Assembly (NCBI RefSeq): GCF_001482365.1
Contig: NZ_CP013254.1
Span: 1,612,001-1,676,000, forward strand
DNA from: Kocuria flava
GTDB taxonomy: Bacteria; Actinomycetota; Actinomycetes; Actinomycetales; Micrococcaceae
Direction of reading: 5' to 3'
Length of the DNA: 64,000 nt
A program made the position numbers and the translations under genes. A model generated the notes under the pieces. The model saw only the letters and a list, made by a program, of their open reading frames with translations. It was not told the origin of the DNA and ran no database searches. Numbering within the stretch: position 1 is the stretch's first letter; each line of letters opens with the position of its first letter. Below, one piece after another: positions 25,902 to 34,295 of the stretch.

Positions 25902-27814
25902 CGGGTCACCCAGATCCTCTTGGTGGTCGTGGAGTAGTGGACGGTGAAGTTCTTCGAGAACTGCTGGCGGACCTCGGTCCCGTACCGGTACTCACCGGTG
26001 ACGGGGTAGCCGTAGCCGCGCTCGTGGCCGGCCGCGCGCCACTCGGCGCCGATCGCGCTGTTCTCCTTCACGGGGTGGGCGCCGCTGCGGGCGCTCCAGA
26101 GCACCTTGTGGATGCTGTTGCCGCTGCGGAACATCTGGTACGCGCCGCCGTCGACCAGCCCGCCGCGCTCGTCGGTGGTGGGGTAGCCCAGGCCGCGCTC
26201 GAAGCCGGCGCGCTTCCAGGCCGAGCCGATGCCGCTGTTCTCCTTGACGGGGTAGGCGCCCGTGCCGGGGCTCCATAGGATCTTGTGCACGTTCGCGCCG
26301 CTGCGGAACACCTGGTAGGCGCCGCCGCCGACCAGCCCGCCGCGCTCCTGGGAGGACGGGTAGCCGAGGCCGTTCTCGTAGCGGTGGGCGGCGAACGTGC
26401 GCCCGATGGCGCCGTTGAAGTTCACCGGCCACGCCCCGGTCGGGGCGGACCAGTAGAAGGTGGAGTTCTTGGCGAAGCGCTGGTAGACGCCGCCGCCCAC
26501 CAGCCCGCCGCGCTCGTTCATCACCGGGGCGCCGAAGACGGACGCGCCGCCGAGGGCCCGGTACTTCGAGCCGATCCCGCCCTTGACCGTGTAGCCGGAG
26601 GGGCTCACGGTCGTGGCGCCGGCCGGGGCCCTGCCGCCGAGGGGCTTGTGGTAGCGGTTGCGGGCGAGGTCGCCCAGCTGGGCCGCGGTGCCGCGGTAGA
26701 CGTTGGCGTCGATCCGCTCGGCGAAGCCGGCGTCGGTGTACTGCCAGATGTCCCACGTGGTCCAGCCGCCCGGGTTCTGCGGCGCGGCGCCGTAGGAGGC
26801 GATGTGCAGCGGGTGGTCGTTGAACGCGGTGGAGTTGCCGGTGCAGTCGCGCCAGAAGTAGTAGTTCGTGTAGATCGCCGGCAGCCGGCCGGTGCGGGCC
26901 TTGTACCGGTCGGAGAAGTCGCGGATCCAGCCCACCATCTCGGCGGGGGAGAAGCCGTAGCACTGGTTGCCGTAGAGGGAGGGGTACGGGTTGTTCTCGA
27001 TGTCGAGCAGCCCGGGCAGGGTCTTGCCGTCGGCGGACCAGCCGCCGCCGTTGTTCACGAAGTAGTCGGCCTGCTTCGCCCCCGAGGAGTCCCGGGTGGG
27101 GATGGCGAAGTGGTAGCCGCCCCGGTACATGCCCACCCGGCCCGCGCCGGCGTACTGCTCGCCGAAGATGCGGTTGGTGATGCTGTCGCCCTCGGAGGTC
27201 TTCACGTAGGCGAAGCGCGAGCCCTGGTTCCACAGGCTCGACCAGTTCACGGTCGGCTGCCAGTTGGAGACGTCGGTGCCCTTGATCCCCGCCGGGGCCG
27301 ACGCGGCGGTGGCCAGCGAGGAGACCGCGGCCACGGGCTCCTCCGCCGCGGCGGCGGGATCCGCGCTCTCGGCGGCTCCCGCCTCCTCGGCGGCGGTGGC
27401 GGCGTCGCCGGCGGCGTCGTCGTCGGGGGTGGTCGGCCCGCCGGTCCCGGGCTCGTCGTCGAGCTCGGCGGCGGTGCGGGCGGAGGCCTTGGCCAGGCGC
27501 TCGAAGTGCTCGGGGCTCTTGGCCCACTGGCCCATCACGGCGCCGCCGTCGAGGCCGTCGCCGGTGGGCCGGGTCCCGGCGGTGGCCGGGTCGGGGAGGA
27601 CGGCCTCGCCGGTGGCGGCGTCCTCGGTGGTGGTGACGATCTGCCCGCCGGAGTCCACGACCTTGGAGACCAGGCCGCCGCGGCGGTCCTCGGACAGGGT
27701 GACGGGGTCGGTGCCGGCGGCCCCGTCCGTGGCCGCGGCGGGGGCGAGGGAGCTGATGGCCAGCACGACTGCCGTCAGGGCAGCGGGCAGCGCCAGGGTG
27801 GGGGGTGCTTTCAC
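25898..27814 (-). CDS. Secreted GH25 lysozyme (muramidase) with LGFP repeats
   Basis: 638 residues from a GTG at 27814. After a signal peptide and an acidic Ala-rich linker (to about residue 170), a glycoside-hydrolase-25 domain spans roughly 172-385: GTDVSNWQPTVNWSS, FAYVKTSEGDS, YRGGYHFAIP and the catalytic-site strand PGLLDIENNP, then IYTNYYFW and DIWQYTD. It should cut the MurNAc-GlcNAc bond of peptidoglycan. Four LGFP-like repeats of about 55 residues follow, closely similar to those of the coupled CAP protein and ending in the same WVTR tail. That indicates duplication of the C-terminal module within this locus. Confidence 0.9.
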   Translation of the reverse strand: MKAPPTLALPAALTAVVLAISSLAPAAATDGAAGTDPVTLSEDRRGGLVSKVVDSGGQIVTTTEDAATGEAVLPDPATAGTRPTGDGLDGGAVMGQWAKSPEHFERLAKASARTAAELDDEPGTGGPTTPDDDAAGDAATAAEEAGAAESADPAAAAEEPVAAVSSLATAASAPAGIKGTDVSNWQPTVNWSSLWNQGSRFAYVKTSEGDSITNRIFGEQYAGAGRVGMYRGGYHFAIPTRDSSGAKQADYFVNNGGGWSADGKTLPGLLDIENNPYPSLYGNQCYGFSPAEMVGWIRDFSDRYKARTGRLPAIYTNYYFWRDCTGNSTAFNDHPLHIASYGAAPQNPGGWTTWDIWQYTDAGFAERIDANVYRGTAAQLGDLARNRYHKPLGGRAPAGATTVSPSGYTVKGGIGSKYRALGGASVFGAPVMNERGGLVGGGVYQRFAKNSTFYWSAPTGAWPVNFNGAIGRTFAAHRYENGLGYPSSQERGGLVGGGAYQVFRSGANVHKILWSPGTGAYPVKENSGIGSAWKRAGFERGLGYPTTDERGGLVDGGAYQMFRSGNSIHKVLWSARSGAHPVKENSAIGAEWRAAGHERGYGYPVTGEYRYGTEVRQQFSKNFTVHYSTTTKRIWVTR

Positions 27815-27901
27815 GTGGGACGCCTAACTCAATGGGATCAGATAGGACGACTCGTGCAGGCCATGGGGGAAATGGGGGGAAGTTCCTTGGGAGCCACGGC
27901 A

Positions 27902-27930
27902 ACTATAAATGTGTGTTTGCATCAACAAAC
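27902..27930 (-). promoter_or_regulatory. Probable promoter and palindromic operator of the wall-protein operon
   Basis: On the minus strand TATAGT (complement of 27902-27907) forms a strong -10, with GTTTGT 17 bp upstream as a weak -35. The palindrome GTTTG-TTGATG-CAAAC (27915-27930) overlaps that -35 and could be a repressor site. The leader would be about 80 nt. The 27815-28263 gap is otherwise gene-free, with a second AT-rich patch at 28050-28075 and three copies of GTGACCTG near 27985-28005. Confidence 0.5.
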
Positions 27931-28263
27931 GCATGCCATCGCATATTACGGGCGCGTAGAACGTGCCCGGTCGGGCAGGTCGGTCGTGACCTGGCCGTGA
28001 CCTGCGGAAATCCGCGGCGCCGGATCACGGCACGTCCGACCGGGATCCGGCACATTTATTGTTTTGTTACGTTCGCCGGTGCTGTCCCTACTTGGGGAGC
28101 GGTGCCGTGGGCGGCTCCGGGGACGCGGCCCTCACCCGTCGGCCGCCGCTCCGCCCGCCGACGGGGGCCCGCGGGCACCCGTTGCATCGACCTCGCATGA
28201 GCGCGCATGAGAATCCCGCGCTGACCTGCGGGAACGTCTCCGTGTCGGGTCTACGCTCGGTGT

Positions 28264-28713
28264 GTGAACGCGTTTCCCCACCCCGACGACGACGGTGCCC
28301 GCCGCCCGCGCCCGCCGCACGCGGTGCTCGTGCTCTACGCCGTGTACCTCGTCGCCTCGGCCGTGCTCTTCCTGGGCCTCGACGGGCCGCGGGTCGGCGG
28401 GCTGCAGGTGCGGGTGTGGGCGCTGCTCCAGGACCTCGGGATGCCGGGGTGGGTCTCGCTGGAGCTCTTCGAGTCGCTCGCCAACGGGGCGGCCTTCGTG
28501 CCCCTGGTCCTGGTGCCGGTGCTGCTCGTGCGCAGTGGCGCCTGGTGGGTGTGGGCCGCGCTGGGGATCGGGCTCAGCGCCGGGATCGAGTTCGCCCAGT
28601 TCCTCCTGCTGGACTCCCGGGTGCCGGACCTGCGCGACGTCGTGGCCAACGGGCTCGGCGGTGCGCTCGGGGCCTGGCTGGGCACGGTCTGCACGAGGGT
28701 CCGCGTCGCGTAG
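28264..28713 (+). CDS. VanZ-like membrane protein
   Basis: 149 residues, with four hydrophobic segments and the VanZ features LFESLANGAAFVPLVLVPV, AALGIGLSAGIEFAQFLLLDSRVPDLRDVVANGLGGALGAWLG (the IE-x-Q and D-x-D-V-x-N-x-x-G pattern). VanZ lowers teicoplanin binding in enterococci, but most chromosomal relatives are of unknown function. A TACGCT box ends 6 nt before the GTG, suggesting a leaderless message. It has no van genes nearby. Confidence 0.8.
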   Translation: MNAFPHPDDDGARRPRPPHAVLVLYAVYLVASAVLFLGLDGPRVGGLQVRVWALLQDLGMPGWVSLELFESLANGAAFVPLVLVPVLLVRSGAWWVWAALGIGLSAGIEFAQFLLLDSRVPDLRDVVANGLGGALGAWLGTVCTRVRVA

Positions 28714-28761
28714 GGCGGCGGGACCGCCGGTCCGGGCGTTCCGGCGCGCGGGCCGGGTGCG

Positions 28762-29376
28762 CTACGCGGCCTGCAGCGTCTCCCGCCCGGCCGCCTCGGC
28801 CAGCTGTTCGGCCGGCACGCCGTGCTCGGCGGCCAGGCGCACCGCCGCCTCGAGGTCGAGCTCGGCGGTGTCCACCGCCCAGGCCGCGGACTCGCGGTCG
28901 GCCTCGGCCAGCCACTGCTCGGCAGGGTCGTCCGCGGCGCCCTCCTGCGCGATGAGCTGGTCGCACGCCCACAGCACGGACTCGACGACCCCGGCGGCGG
29001 CGTGCACGCGCTGCAGGAGGAGCTCCGTGAAGACCGGCCGCTCGTGCGGGGCGCACAGGGGCTGGGTCCGCCCGGGGTTCGCCGGGAGGGTCAGCAGATA
29101 GCCGCACGCACAGGCGTGGACCCGCTCGCCGGCCAGGGCGGCCTCGAGCACGGCCCGGTTGGCGTGACTGCCGGGCACCAGCGGGTCCAGGCGGCGCACC
29201 GCCATGGGGCCACCGCAGTGGACCGGCTCCTGGGGTCCCGTGCTCCCGGCGGCCTGCTCCGCGCCCCGCTCGGACGCGACCGGCGGCGCGGGCCACTGCG
29301 GCGCCGGCGGCAGCTCCACCGCACCGATCTCGAGGGTCGGGGCGGGGCTTGCTGGGGCGTCGTCGAGCACGGTCAT
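28762..29376 (-). CDS. Hypothetical protein with a small cysteine motif
   Basis: 204 residues from the ATG at 29376 (GGAAGG 6 nt upstream). The N-terminal 45 residues are Pro/Ala-rich. The middle has HCGGPMAVRRLDPLVPGSHANRAVLEAALAGERVHACACGYLLTLP, where four cysteines and histidines could form a metal site, and the C-terminal half is a run of acidic helices (VFTELLLQRVHAAAGVVESVLWACDQLIAQEG). I do not recognise the family. It is divergent from the MarR gene with a shared 128-bp AT-rich control region, so it may be regulated by it. Confidence 0.6.
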   Translation of the reverse strand: MTVLDDAPASPAPTLEIGAVELPPAPQWPAPPVASERGAEQAAGSTGPQEPVHCGGPMAVRRLDPLVPGSHANRAVLEAALAGERVHACACGYLLTLPANPGRTQPLCAPHERPVFTELLLQRVHAAAGVVESVLWACDQLIAQEGAADDPAEQWLAEADRESAAWAVDTAELDLEAAVRLAAEHGVPAEQLAEAAGRETLQAA

Positions 29377-29440
29377 GATGCACCTTCCGGTCGTTCTCCT
29401 CGGTCGCCGCGGCGGCGGCCACCGGTGCCCCCACCCAATC

Positions 29441-29465
29441 ACAAACTGTGTAGCTTGTCTAACAA
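29441..29465. promoter_or_regulatory. Possible MarR operator in the divergent region
   Basis: TTGT-CTA-ACAA at 29455-29465 is a short palindrome, preceded by ACAAACTGTGTAGCTTGT (29441-29458), another ACAA/TTGT pair. The patch is far more AT-rich than its surroundings. A TAGAGT -10 box at 29492-29497 ends 7 nt before the MarR ATG. Confidence 0.45.
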
Positions 29466-29504
29466 TCAGTGCATCGAATCGTCAGTTCGTCTAGAGTGCG
29501 CTCC

Positions 29505-30017
29505 ATGGCCACCCCCTCTCCTCGTCCGTCCGGATACTGGTACGGCACCGACCGTCCCGGGGCCGTCGAGGTGCTCGAGGCCCTGCGCGGCTACCGCACC
29601 GCGGAGCAGGCCGTGCGCCGGCGCACCCGGGAGTCGATGGGCATGGGGGAGAAGGACGTCCAGGCCCTGCGCCACCTCATGGAGGCCGACCGTGCCGGGG
29701 AGCCCCTGACCCCCCGCATGCTCGCCACGAAGCTCGGCATCTCCTCGGCCTCGACCACCGCGCTGCTGGACCGCCTCGCGCGCAGCGGCCACGTCGAGCG
29801 CCGTCCCCACCCCACCGACCGGCGCTCGCTGGTCATCGTCGCCACGCACGAGGCCGACTGCGAGATCCGGGCCACCCTCGGGCAGATGCACGAGCGCATG
29901 CACGCCGCCGCCGCGCGGCTGGGCCCCGAGCAGGCCGCGACCGTCGTCGCCTTCCTGCACGAGATGAGCGCCGCCGTCGACCCGGAGGGCACCGCGACCG
30001 CCGACCGGCACCGCTGA
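29505..30017 (+). CDS. MarR-family transcriptional regulator
   Basis: 170 residues. The winged helix-turn-helix is clear: TPRMLATKLGISSASTTALLDRLARSGHVERRPHPTDRRSLVIVAT, with the DRR wing typical of MarR proteins, flanked by dimerisation helices. No Shine-Dalgarno sequence precedes the ATG at 29505 while a TAGAGT box lies just 7 nt upstream, so the mRNA is probably leaderless. It is divergent from the hypothetical gene at 28762-29376. The ligand is unknown; no cysteine typical of OhrR sensing lies at the usual position. Confidence 0.85.
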   Translation: MATPSPRPSGYWYGTDRPGAVEVLEALRGYRTAEQAVRRRTRESMGMGEKDVQALRHLMEADRAGEPLTPRMLATKLGISSASTTALLDRLARSGHVERRPHPTDRRSLVIVATHEADCEIRATLGQMHERMHAAAARLGPEQAATVVAFLHEMSAAVDPEGTATADRHR

Positions 30018-30178
30018 GGCCGCCGCACCGGCGCCTGCGGCACCCGGCGTCCCCGACCGTTCCCGCTCCACCGGGAGGGCCGCCCGGCGGCGCCGTCCTG
30101 TCCCCGCTACCGTCCACAACGGCGCCCCACGCCGGGCGGACGGTTCCGTCGTTGCGCGGATCCTTCTACGGTCGGAGC

Positions 30179-30436
30179 ATGCGCGCGCAGTTCGTGGACG
30201 AGAGCGGACAGCCCGTCGACGTCTCGCTCGCCGTCGACGGGCTGGTGCTGGGCGCCCTCGTCGGGCTGGTCTCCTGGCTCGTCGGCCACTTCACCGCGCC
30301 GGTCCTCATGCTGCTCGTCACCCCCGCGCTGGGCGCGCTCGCCGTGTGGCGGATGTACTCGACCGTCGTGGCGCAGGAGGACGCACGGGCGCAGGAGCGG
30401 GAGGACGGCGCGCAGGAGGGCGCCGCGGAGCACTGA
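30179..30436 (+). CDS. Small membrane protein
   Basis: 85 residues: MRAQFVDESGQPVDVSLAVDG, two helices (LVLGALVGLVSWLVGHFTAPVLMLLVTPALGALAVW) and a charged tail rich in Glu and Gln. No family recognised. TACGGT (30167-30172) ends 6 nt before the ATG, which again points to a leaderless transcript. It might work with the phosphatase 60 nt downstream. Confidence 0.6.
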   Translation: MRAQFVDESGQPVDVSLAVDGLVLGALVGLVSWLVGHFTAPVLMLLVTPALGALAVWRMYSTVVAQEDARAQEREDGAQEGAAEH

Positions 30437-30496
30437 GGCCGTCTCCCGCGCCCCAGTAGGCTGGAGGGCAGCCACCCCCGCTCCCCAGGAGGATCC

Positions 30497-31126
30497 TTGC
30501 CCCCCACGCGCATCCTGACGGTCTGCACCGGCAACGTCTGCCGTTCGCCCCTGGCCGCGGTCGAGCTGCAGCACGGGCTCGACGCCGTGTCCCCGGGCGG
30601 GTTCGAGGTCACCAGCGCGGGGCTGCACGCCCTCGTTGACGACGCCTTCGAGCACCGGGTCGGCGCCCTCGCCCGCGAGCGCGGCCTCGACGCCGACACC
30701 CACCGGGCCCGGCAGCTCACCGCGCAGATGCTGACCGACGTGGACCTCGTGCTCGTCATGGCCCGGGAGCACCTGCAGCCGGTGCTGCAGCTGTCCCCGC
30801 GGCTGCTCAAGCGCACGTTCCCGCTGCGGGAGTTCGCCCGGGTCCTCCAGTACGTGGCCGGGGACCCCGCGCTGGATGCCGCCGTGCCCGCCGACCGTGC
30901 GGAGCGGTGGGCGTGGCTGCGCAAGCAGGCCCCGCGGCTGCGCCAGCGCGTGCCGGTGCGCCAGGCCGAGCGCAACGACGTGATCGACCCGTACCGTCGG
31001 CCGGACGCCGTCCTCGAGCAGATGGCCGACGAGCTGCTCGAGGCGACCGGCGCGATCGTGGCCTGGGAGCGCCGCCACGCCGAGCGGGCGGGCACCGTCC
31101 CGCCGCCGCAGGGCGCCGGCGGCTGA
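30497..31126 (+). CDS. Low-molecular-weight protein-tyrosine phosphatase
   Basis: 209 residues. The P-loop CTGNVCRSP (C10 to R16) follows the first strand, and the general-acid region is DPYRRP near the C-terminus, both diagnostic of the LMW-PTP/arsenate-reductase fold. The TTG start at 30497 has AGGAGG 4-5 nt upstream. Length exceeds the usual 150 by an internal insert of about 40 residues (RLLKRTFPLREFARVLQYVAGD to RQRVPVR) also seen in some actinobacterial members. Likely dephosphorylates tyrosine-kinase targets of surface-polysaccharide export, but no such kinase is in the window. Confidence 0.85.
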   Translation: MPPTRILTVCTGNVCRSPLAAVELQHGLDAVSPGGFEVTSAGLHALVDDAFEHRVGALARERGLDADTHRARQLTAQMLTDVDLVLVMAREHLQPVLQLSPRLLKRTFPLREFARVLQYVAGDPALDAAVPADRAERWAWLRKQAPRLRQRVPVRQAERNDVIDPYRRPDAVLEQMADELLEATGAIVAWERRHAERAGTVPPPQGAGG

Positions 31127-31317
31127 GCCCGGGAGCCCCGCGGGCGGTCCGGGTCCTCATCGGTCGGGGCGCGTGCGCTCCCGTCACCTCCAGGATGCGC
31201 CCGGACCCCGGTCTTGCCGCAAGCCCCCGGCCGGGGCGCACACTGCCGGGGCGGCGGTCCGCACGGGCGGCCGGAGGGCCCGGCCCCTGAGGGGCCGGGC
31301 GAGGAGCGGAGGACGCG

Positions 31318-32751
31318 ATGACCGACGTGGTCGTGGCCGGCGGCGGGCCGACCGGGATGATGCTGGCAGCGGAGCTGCGGCTGCACGGGGTGGACGTGCT
31401 CGTGGCCGAGAAGCGCCTGCACCCGCCGGGGTTCGTGCGCGCCCTGGGCCTGCACGTGCGCAGCATCGAGGTGCTGGACCAGCGCGGGATGCTCCCGCGC
31501 TTCCTCGCCGAGGGCACCCGGTACCCGCTCCGGGGACTGGTCGCCGGCATCGACCGCCCCGCGCCCGAGGACCTGGACACGGCCCACCCCTGGGTCCTGG
31601 GGATCCCGCAGCCCGTGACCGACCGGCTGCTGGCCGAGCACGCCGCCGGGCTCGGCGCGCGGGTCCGCCGCGGCGCCGAGGTCGTGGGCCTCGACCAGGA
31701 CGACGACGGGGTGGTGGTCCGGCTCGCCGACGGCACGCACGAGCAGTGCCGCTGGCTGGTGGGCTGCGACGGCGGGCGCAGCACCGTGCGCCGGCTGCTG
31801 GGGGTGGGCTTCCCCGGTGAGCCGGCGCGCACGGAGTTCCTGGTCGGGGAGATGGCGGCCACCGCCGCCCCGGAGGAGATCGCCGCCGTGGTCGCGCGGG
31901 TGCGGGCGACGGAGCGCCGCTTCGGCCTCGGGCCCCTCGGCGGCGGGCTGTGGCGCGGGGTCGTCCCCGCCGACGGCGTGGCGGGGGAGGGTGCGGGGCC
32001 GCCGACGCTCGAGGAGTTCCGCCGGCGGCTGCGGGCCGTCGCCGGCACCGACCTCGGCGTGCACTCCCCGCGGTGGCTCTCCCGCTTCGGGGACGCCACC
32101 CGGCAGGCCGAGCGCTACCGCAGCGGGCGGGTGCTGCTGGCCGGGGACGCCGCCCACGTCCACCCGCCGGTGGGCGGGCAGGGGCTGAACCTGGGGCTCC
32201 AGGACGCGTTCAACCTGGGCTGGAAGCTGGCGGCCGCGGTCGCCGGCCGGGCCCCGGAGCGCCTGCTGGACAGCTACCACGCCGAGCGCCACCCCGTGGC
32301 CGCCGACGTCCTGAGCACCACCAGGGCCCTGACGGAGCTACTCTCGCCCGAGCCCGGCCCGCAGGCCGTGCGGCGCCTGGTGGCCGAGCTCCTGGGGCTG
32401 GAGGACGTCCACCGGCACCTGGTCGGGAAGATCACCGGGATCGGCATCCGCTACGACCTCGGCGGCGGCCACCCGCTGGTGGGCCGCCGTCTGCGCGACC
32501 TCCCGCTGGCCCGGGGGCGGCTCTACGAGCGGATGCACACCGGGCGCGGCCTGCTCCTGGACGCCACCGGCCGGCTGTCCCCGGCGGGGTGGGCAGACCG
32601 GGTGGACCACGTCGTCGGGCCCTGGGCCACGCCGGTGGACCCGGAGGTCCAGGCCGTGCTGCTGCGCCCCGACGGGCACGCCGCGTGGGCCGGGGCCGAC
32701 CGGCAGGGGCTGACGGAGAGCCTGGGCCGCTGGTTCGGCGCCCCCGCCTGA
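31318..32751 (+). CDS. FAD-dependent aromatic-type monooxygenase (PHBH/TfdB-like)
   Basis: 477 residues. The dinucleotide-binding start VVVAGGGPTGMMLAAEL, the middle DG motif (WLVGCDGGRSTVRR) and the second FAD motif GRVLLAGDAAHVHPPVGGQGLNLGLQDAFNLGWKL are intact. The C-terminal 110 residues match the thioredoxin-like tail of class A flavoprotein hydroxylases, such as those modifying polyketide or phenolic substrates. The ATG at 31318 has GGAGG upstream. It stands alone and converges with the VOC gene, so the substrate cannot be inferred. Confidence 0.85.
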   Translation: MTDVVVAGGGPTGMMLAAELRLHGVDVLVAEKRLHPPGFVRALGLHVRSIEVLDQRGMLPRFLAEGTRYPLRGLVAGIDRPAPEDLDTAHPWVLGIPQPVTDRLLAEHAAGLGARVRRGAEVVGLDQDDDGVVVRLADGTHEQCRWLVGCDGGRSTVRRLLGVGFPGEPARTEFLVGEMAATAAPEEIAAVVARVRATERRFGLGPLGGGLWRGVVPADGVAGEGAGPPTLEEFRRRLRAVAGTDLGVHSPRWLSRFGDATRQAERYRSGRVLLAGDAAHVHPPVGGQGLNLGLQDAFNLGWKLAAAVAGRAPERLLDSYHAERHPVAADVLSTTRALTELLSPEPGPQAVRRLVAELLGLEDVHRHLVGKITGIGIRYDLGGGHPLVGRRLRDLPLARGRLYERMHTGRGLLLDATGRLSPAGWADRVDHVVGPWATPVDPEVQAVLLRPDGHAAWAGADRQGLTESLGRWFGAPA

Positions 32752-32765
32752 GCGCGGTGCGCCGC

Positions 32766-33158
32766 TCAGGCCTCCGGGACGCTCGCGATCTGGATGAGGT
32801 TGCCGCAGGTGTCGTCGAGCACGGCCGTGACGGCCGGGCCCATCCGGGTCGGGGGCTGCACGAAGCGCACGCCCAGCGCGCTGAGCCGCTCGTGCTCGGC
32901 CTGCACGTCCTGGACCCCGAAGCTGTTCCACGGGATGCCGTCGGCGACCAGCGCCTCCTTGAACGGGGTCACGGCCGGGTGCACGGAGGGCTCCAGCAGC
33001 AGCTCGACCCCGTCGGGGGCCTCGGGGGAGACCACGGTCAGCCACCGCGCGCCCCCGGCGGGGACGTCGGTCTTCAGCCGGAAGCCGAGCACGGTCGTGT
33101 AGAACTCCAGGGCCTGGGCCTGGTCGTCGACGAAGACGCTGGTGGTGGTGATGATCAT
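32766..33158 (-). CDS. VOC (glyoxalase/bleomycin-resistance fold) protein
   Basis: 130 residues with paired beta-alpha-beta-beta-beta modules: SVFVDDQAQALEFYTTVLGFRLKTD, then VELLLEP, GIPWNSFGVQDVQAEHERLSALGVRF and DTCGNLIQI. Members bind metal ions or antibiotics, or act as isomerases and dioxygenases; no function can be fixed. The ATG overlaps the stop of the ArsR-type regulator (ATGA), and such ArsR-VOC pairs are common in actinobacteria. Confidence 0.85.
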   Translation of the reverse strand: MIITTTSVFVDDQAQALEFYTTVLGFRLKTDVPAGGARWLTVVSPEAPDGVELLLEPSVHPAVTPFKEALVADGIPWNSFGVQDVQAEHERLSALGVRFVQPPTRMGPAVTAVLDDTCGNLIQIASVPEA

Positions 33159-33463
33159 GACGGGTCCTTCGGGTCGGCCGCCCCGGACGGGGACGGGAGG
33201 GTGTCCAGCCACGTGCGGGCCGCGGCCAGAGGGGTGGGATCGAGGTGGTGGACGGTGGTGCGCCCGGCGGTCGTGGCGGTCACCAGCCCGGCCTCGCGCA
33301 GCACGGCCAGGTGCTTGGTCACGGCCTGGCGGGTCATGGCCAGCCCGTGGTTCTCGATCAGGCGCACGGTGAGCTCGAAGAGGGACTGGTCGTTGCGCGC
33401 GGCCAGCTCCTCCAGCAGGATCCGCCGGGCCGGGTGCGCGAGGGCCTGGAAGAGGATGTCCAC
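33155..33463 (-). CDS. ArsR-type winged-helix repressor of the VOC operon
   Basis: 102 residues from the GTG at 33463. The helix-turn-helix is LFQALAHPARRILLEELAARN followed by GLAMTRQAVTKHLAVLREAGLV and the wing TTAGRTTVHHLDP. No metal-binding cysteine motif is present, so it belongs to the ligand-independent or unknown-ligand ArsR subgroup often next to VOC or SRPBCC genes. It is coupled to the VOC gene and probably represses its own promoter (next entry). Confidence 0.88.
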   Translation of the reverse strand: MDILFQALAHPARRILLEELAARNDQSLFELTVRLIENHGLAMTRQAVTKHLAVLREAGLVTATTAGRTTVHHLDPTPLAAARTWLDTLPSPSGAADPKDPS

Positions 33464-33469
33464 GACCGC

Positions 33470-33499
33470 AGAATAGGCAACTTGCTGGTTGCCGGTCAA
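33470..33499 (-). promoter_or_regulatory. Promoter with palindromic operator before the ArsR-VOC operon
   Basis: On the minus strand TTGACC (-35, complement of 33494-33499) and TATTCT (-10, 33470-33475) are 18 bp apart, the best sigma70-type match in the window. The spacer is a perfect palindrome, GGCAAC-CAGCAA-GTTGCC, an ideal repressor site. The GTG start lies at position +1 predicted from the -10, so the message should be leaderless. Confidence 0.8.
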
Positions 33500-33638
33500 G
33501 AGGTGTGCGCGGCCGCCCGCGGCCCGTCGTCGTCCCTGCGCTAGTCTCGGCACGGTCGGGCCCTGCCGCCCCGGGCACCGCACCGCAGGAGAGGTCCTGC
33601 CGGGCCCGGTGCGGGGCGTCCGGGGAGGGAGGCATCCG

Positions 33639-34262
33639 ATGCGCCACGAGGTCTGGCCCGTGGTCCACGCCGAGCGGGCCGCCCTGGCCGCCGACCTGAG
33701 ACGCGTCCCGCGCGCCCGGTGGAACACGCCGTCCTTGTGCCCGGGCTGGGACGTCCACGACGTGCTCGCCCACCTCGTCGACGACGCGAGGACCACCCGG
33801 CTCGGCTTCCTCCGGGGTCTCGTGGCCGCCCGCCTCGACTTCGACGCCCTCAACGCCCGCGGGACCGCGCGCGAGAGGGCCGAGGACCCGCAGCGGACCC
33901 TCGCGCGGTTCCGGGCCGTGGGCACCCGCACCACCAGCGCCCCGGCGGCCCCGGCCACCCGCCTGGTCGAGGTCTTCGTGCACGGGGAGGACATCCGCCG
34001 CCCGCTGGGGCTGTCCCACGCCTGCCCGCCGGGGCCCGTGGCGGTGGCCCTGCGCCACCAGGCCGCCACCCGGGTGTCGTTCGGCGGCGGCCGGGAGCGC
34101 ATGGACGGCCTGCGCCTGGTGGCCACGGACACCGACCTGGTCCTCGGGGCCGGCGCGGAGGTCCGCGGCACCGCGCTGGCCCTGCTGCTGGCGGTCTCCG
34201 GCCGCCCGGTGCGGGCGGGGGAGCTCACCGGCCCGGGTTCGGCCCGGCTGACCGACTCCTGA
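33639..34262 (+). CDS. Maleylpyruvate isomerase/mycothiol-dependent enzyme family (DinB-like) protein
   Basis: 207 residues. The start is MRHEVWPVVHAERAALAADL, followed by WNTPSLCPGWDVHDVLAHLVDD, the hallmark of the TIGR03083-type family with its metal-binding His. VEVFVHGEDIRRPLG and the C-terminal LVLGAGAEVRGTALALLLAVSGRP also fit. The family uses or is thought to use mycothiol in actinobacteria. GGAGGGAGG lies 6-7 nt before the ATG. The substrate is unknown. Confidence 0.8.
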   Translation: MRHEVWPVVHAERAALAADLRRVPRARWNTPSLCPGWDVHDVLAHLVDDARTTRLGFLRGLVAARLDFDALNARGTARERAEDPQRTLARFRAVGTRTTSAPAAPATRLVEVFVHGEDIRRPLGLSHACPPGPVAVALRHQAATRVSFGGGRERMDGLRLVATDTDLVLGAGAEVRGTALALLLAVSGRPVRAGELTGPGSARLTDS

Positions 34263-34295
34263 CCGGTCGGAGTGGTGGGTCCGCGGCCCTCGGGC

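Noticed and set aside
27815..28263. A c-di-AMP (ydaO) riboswitch upstream of the wall-hydrolase operon
   Set aside because: Such riboswitches occur before wall hydrolases in actinobacteria, but the conserved core sequences are absent here.
28264..28713. VanZ-like gene as a glycopeptide resistance determinant
   Set aside because: No van operon nearby; chromosomal VanZ-like proteins are usually unrelated to glycopeptides.
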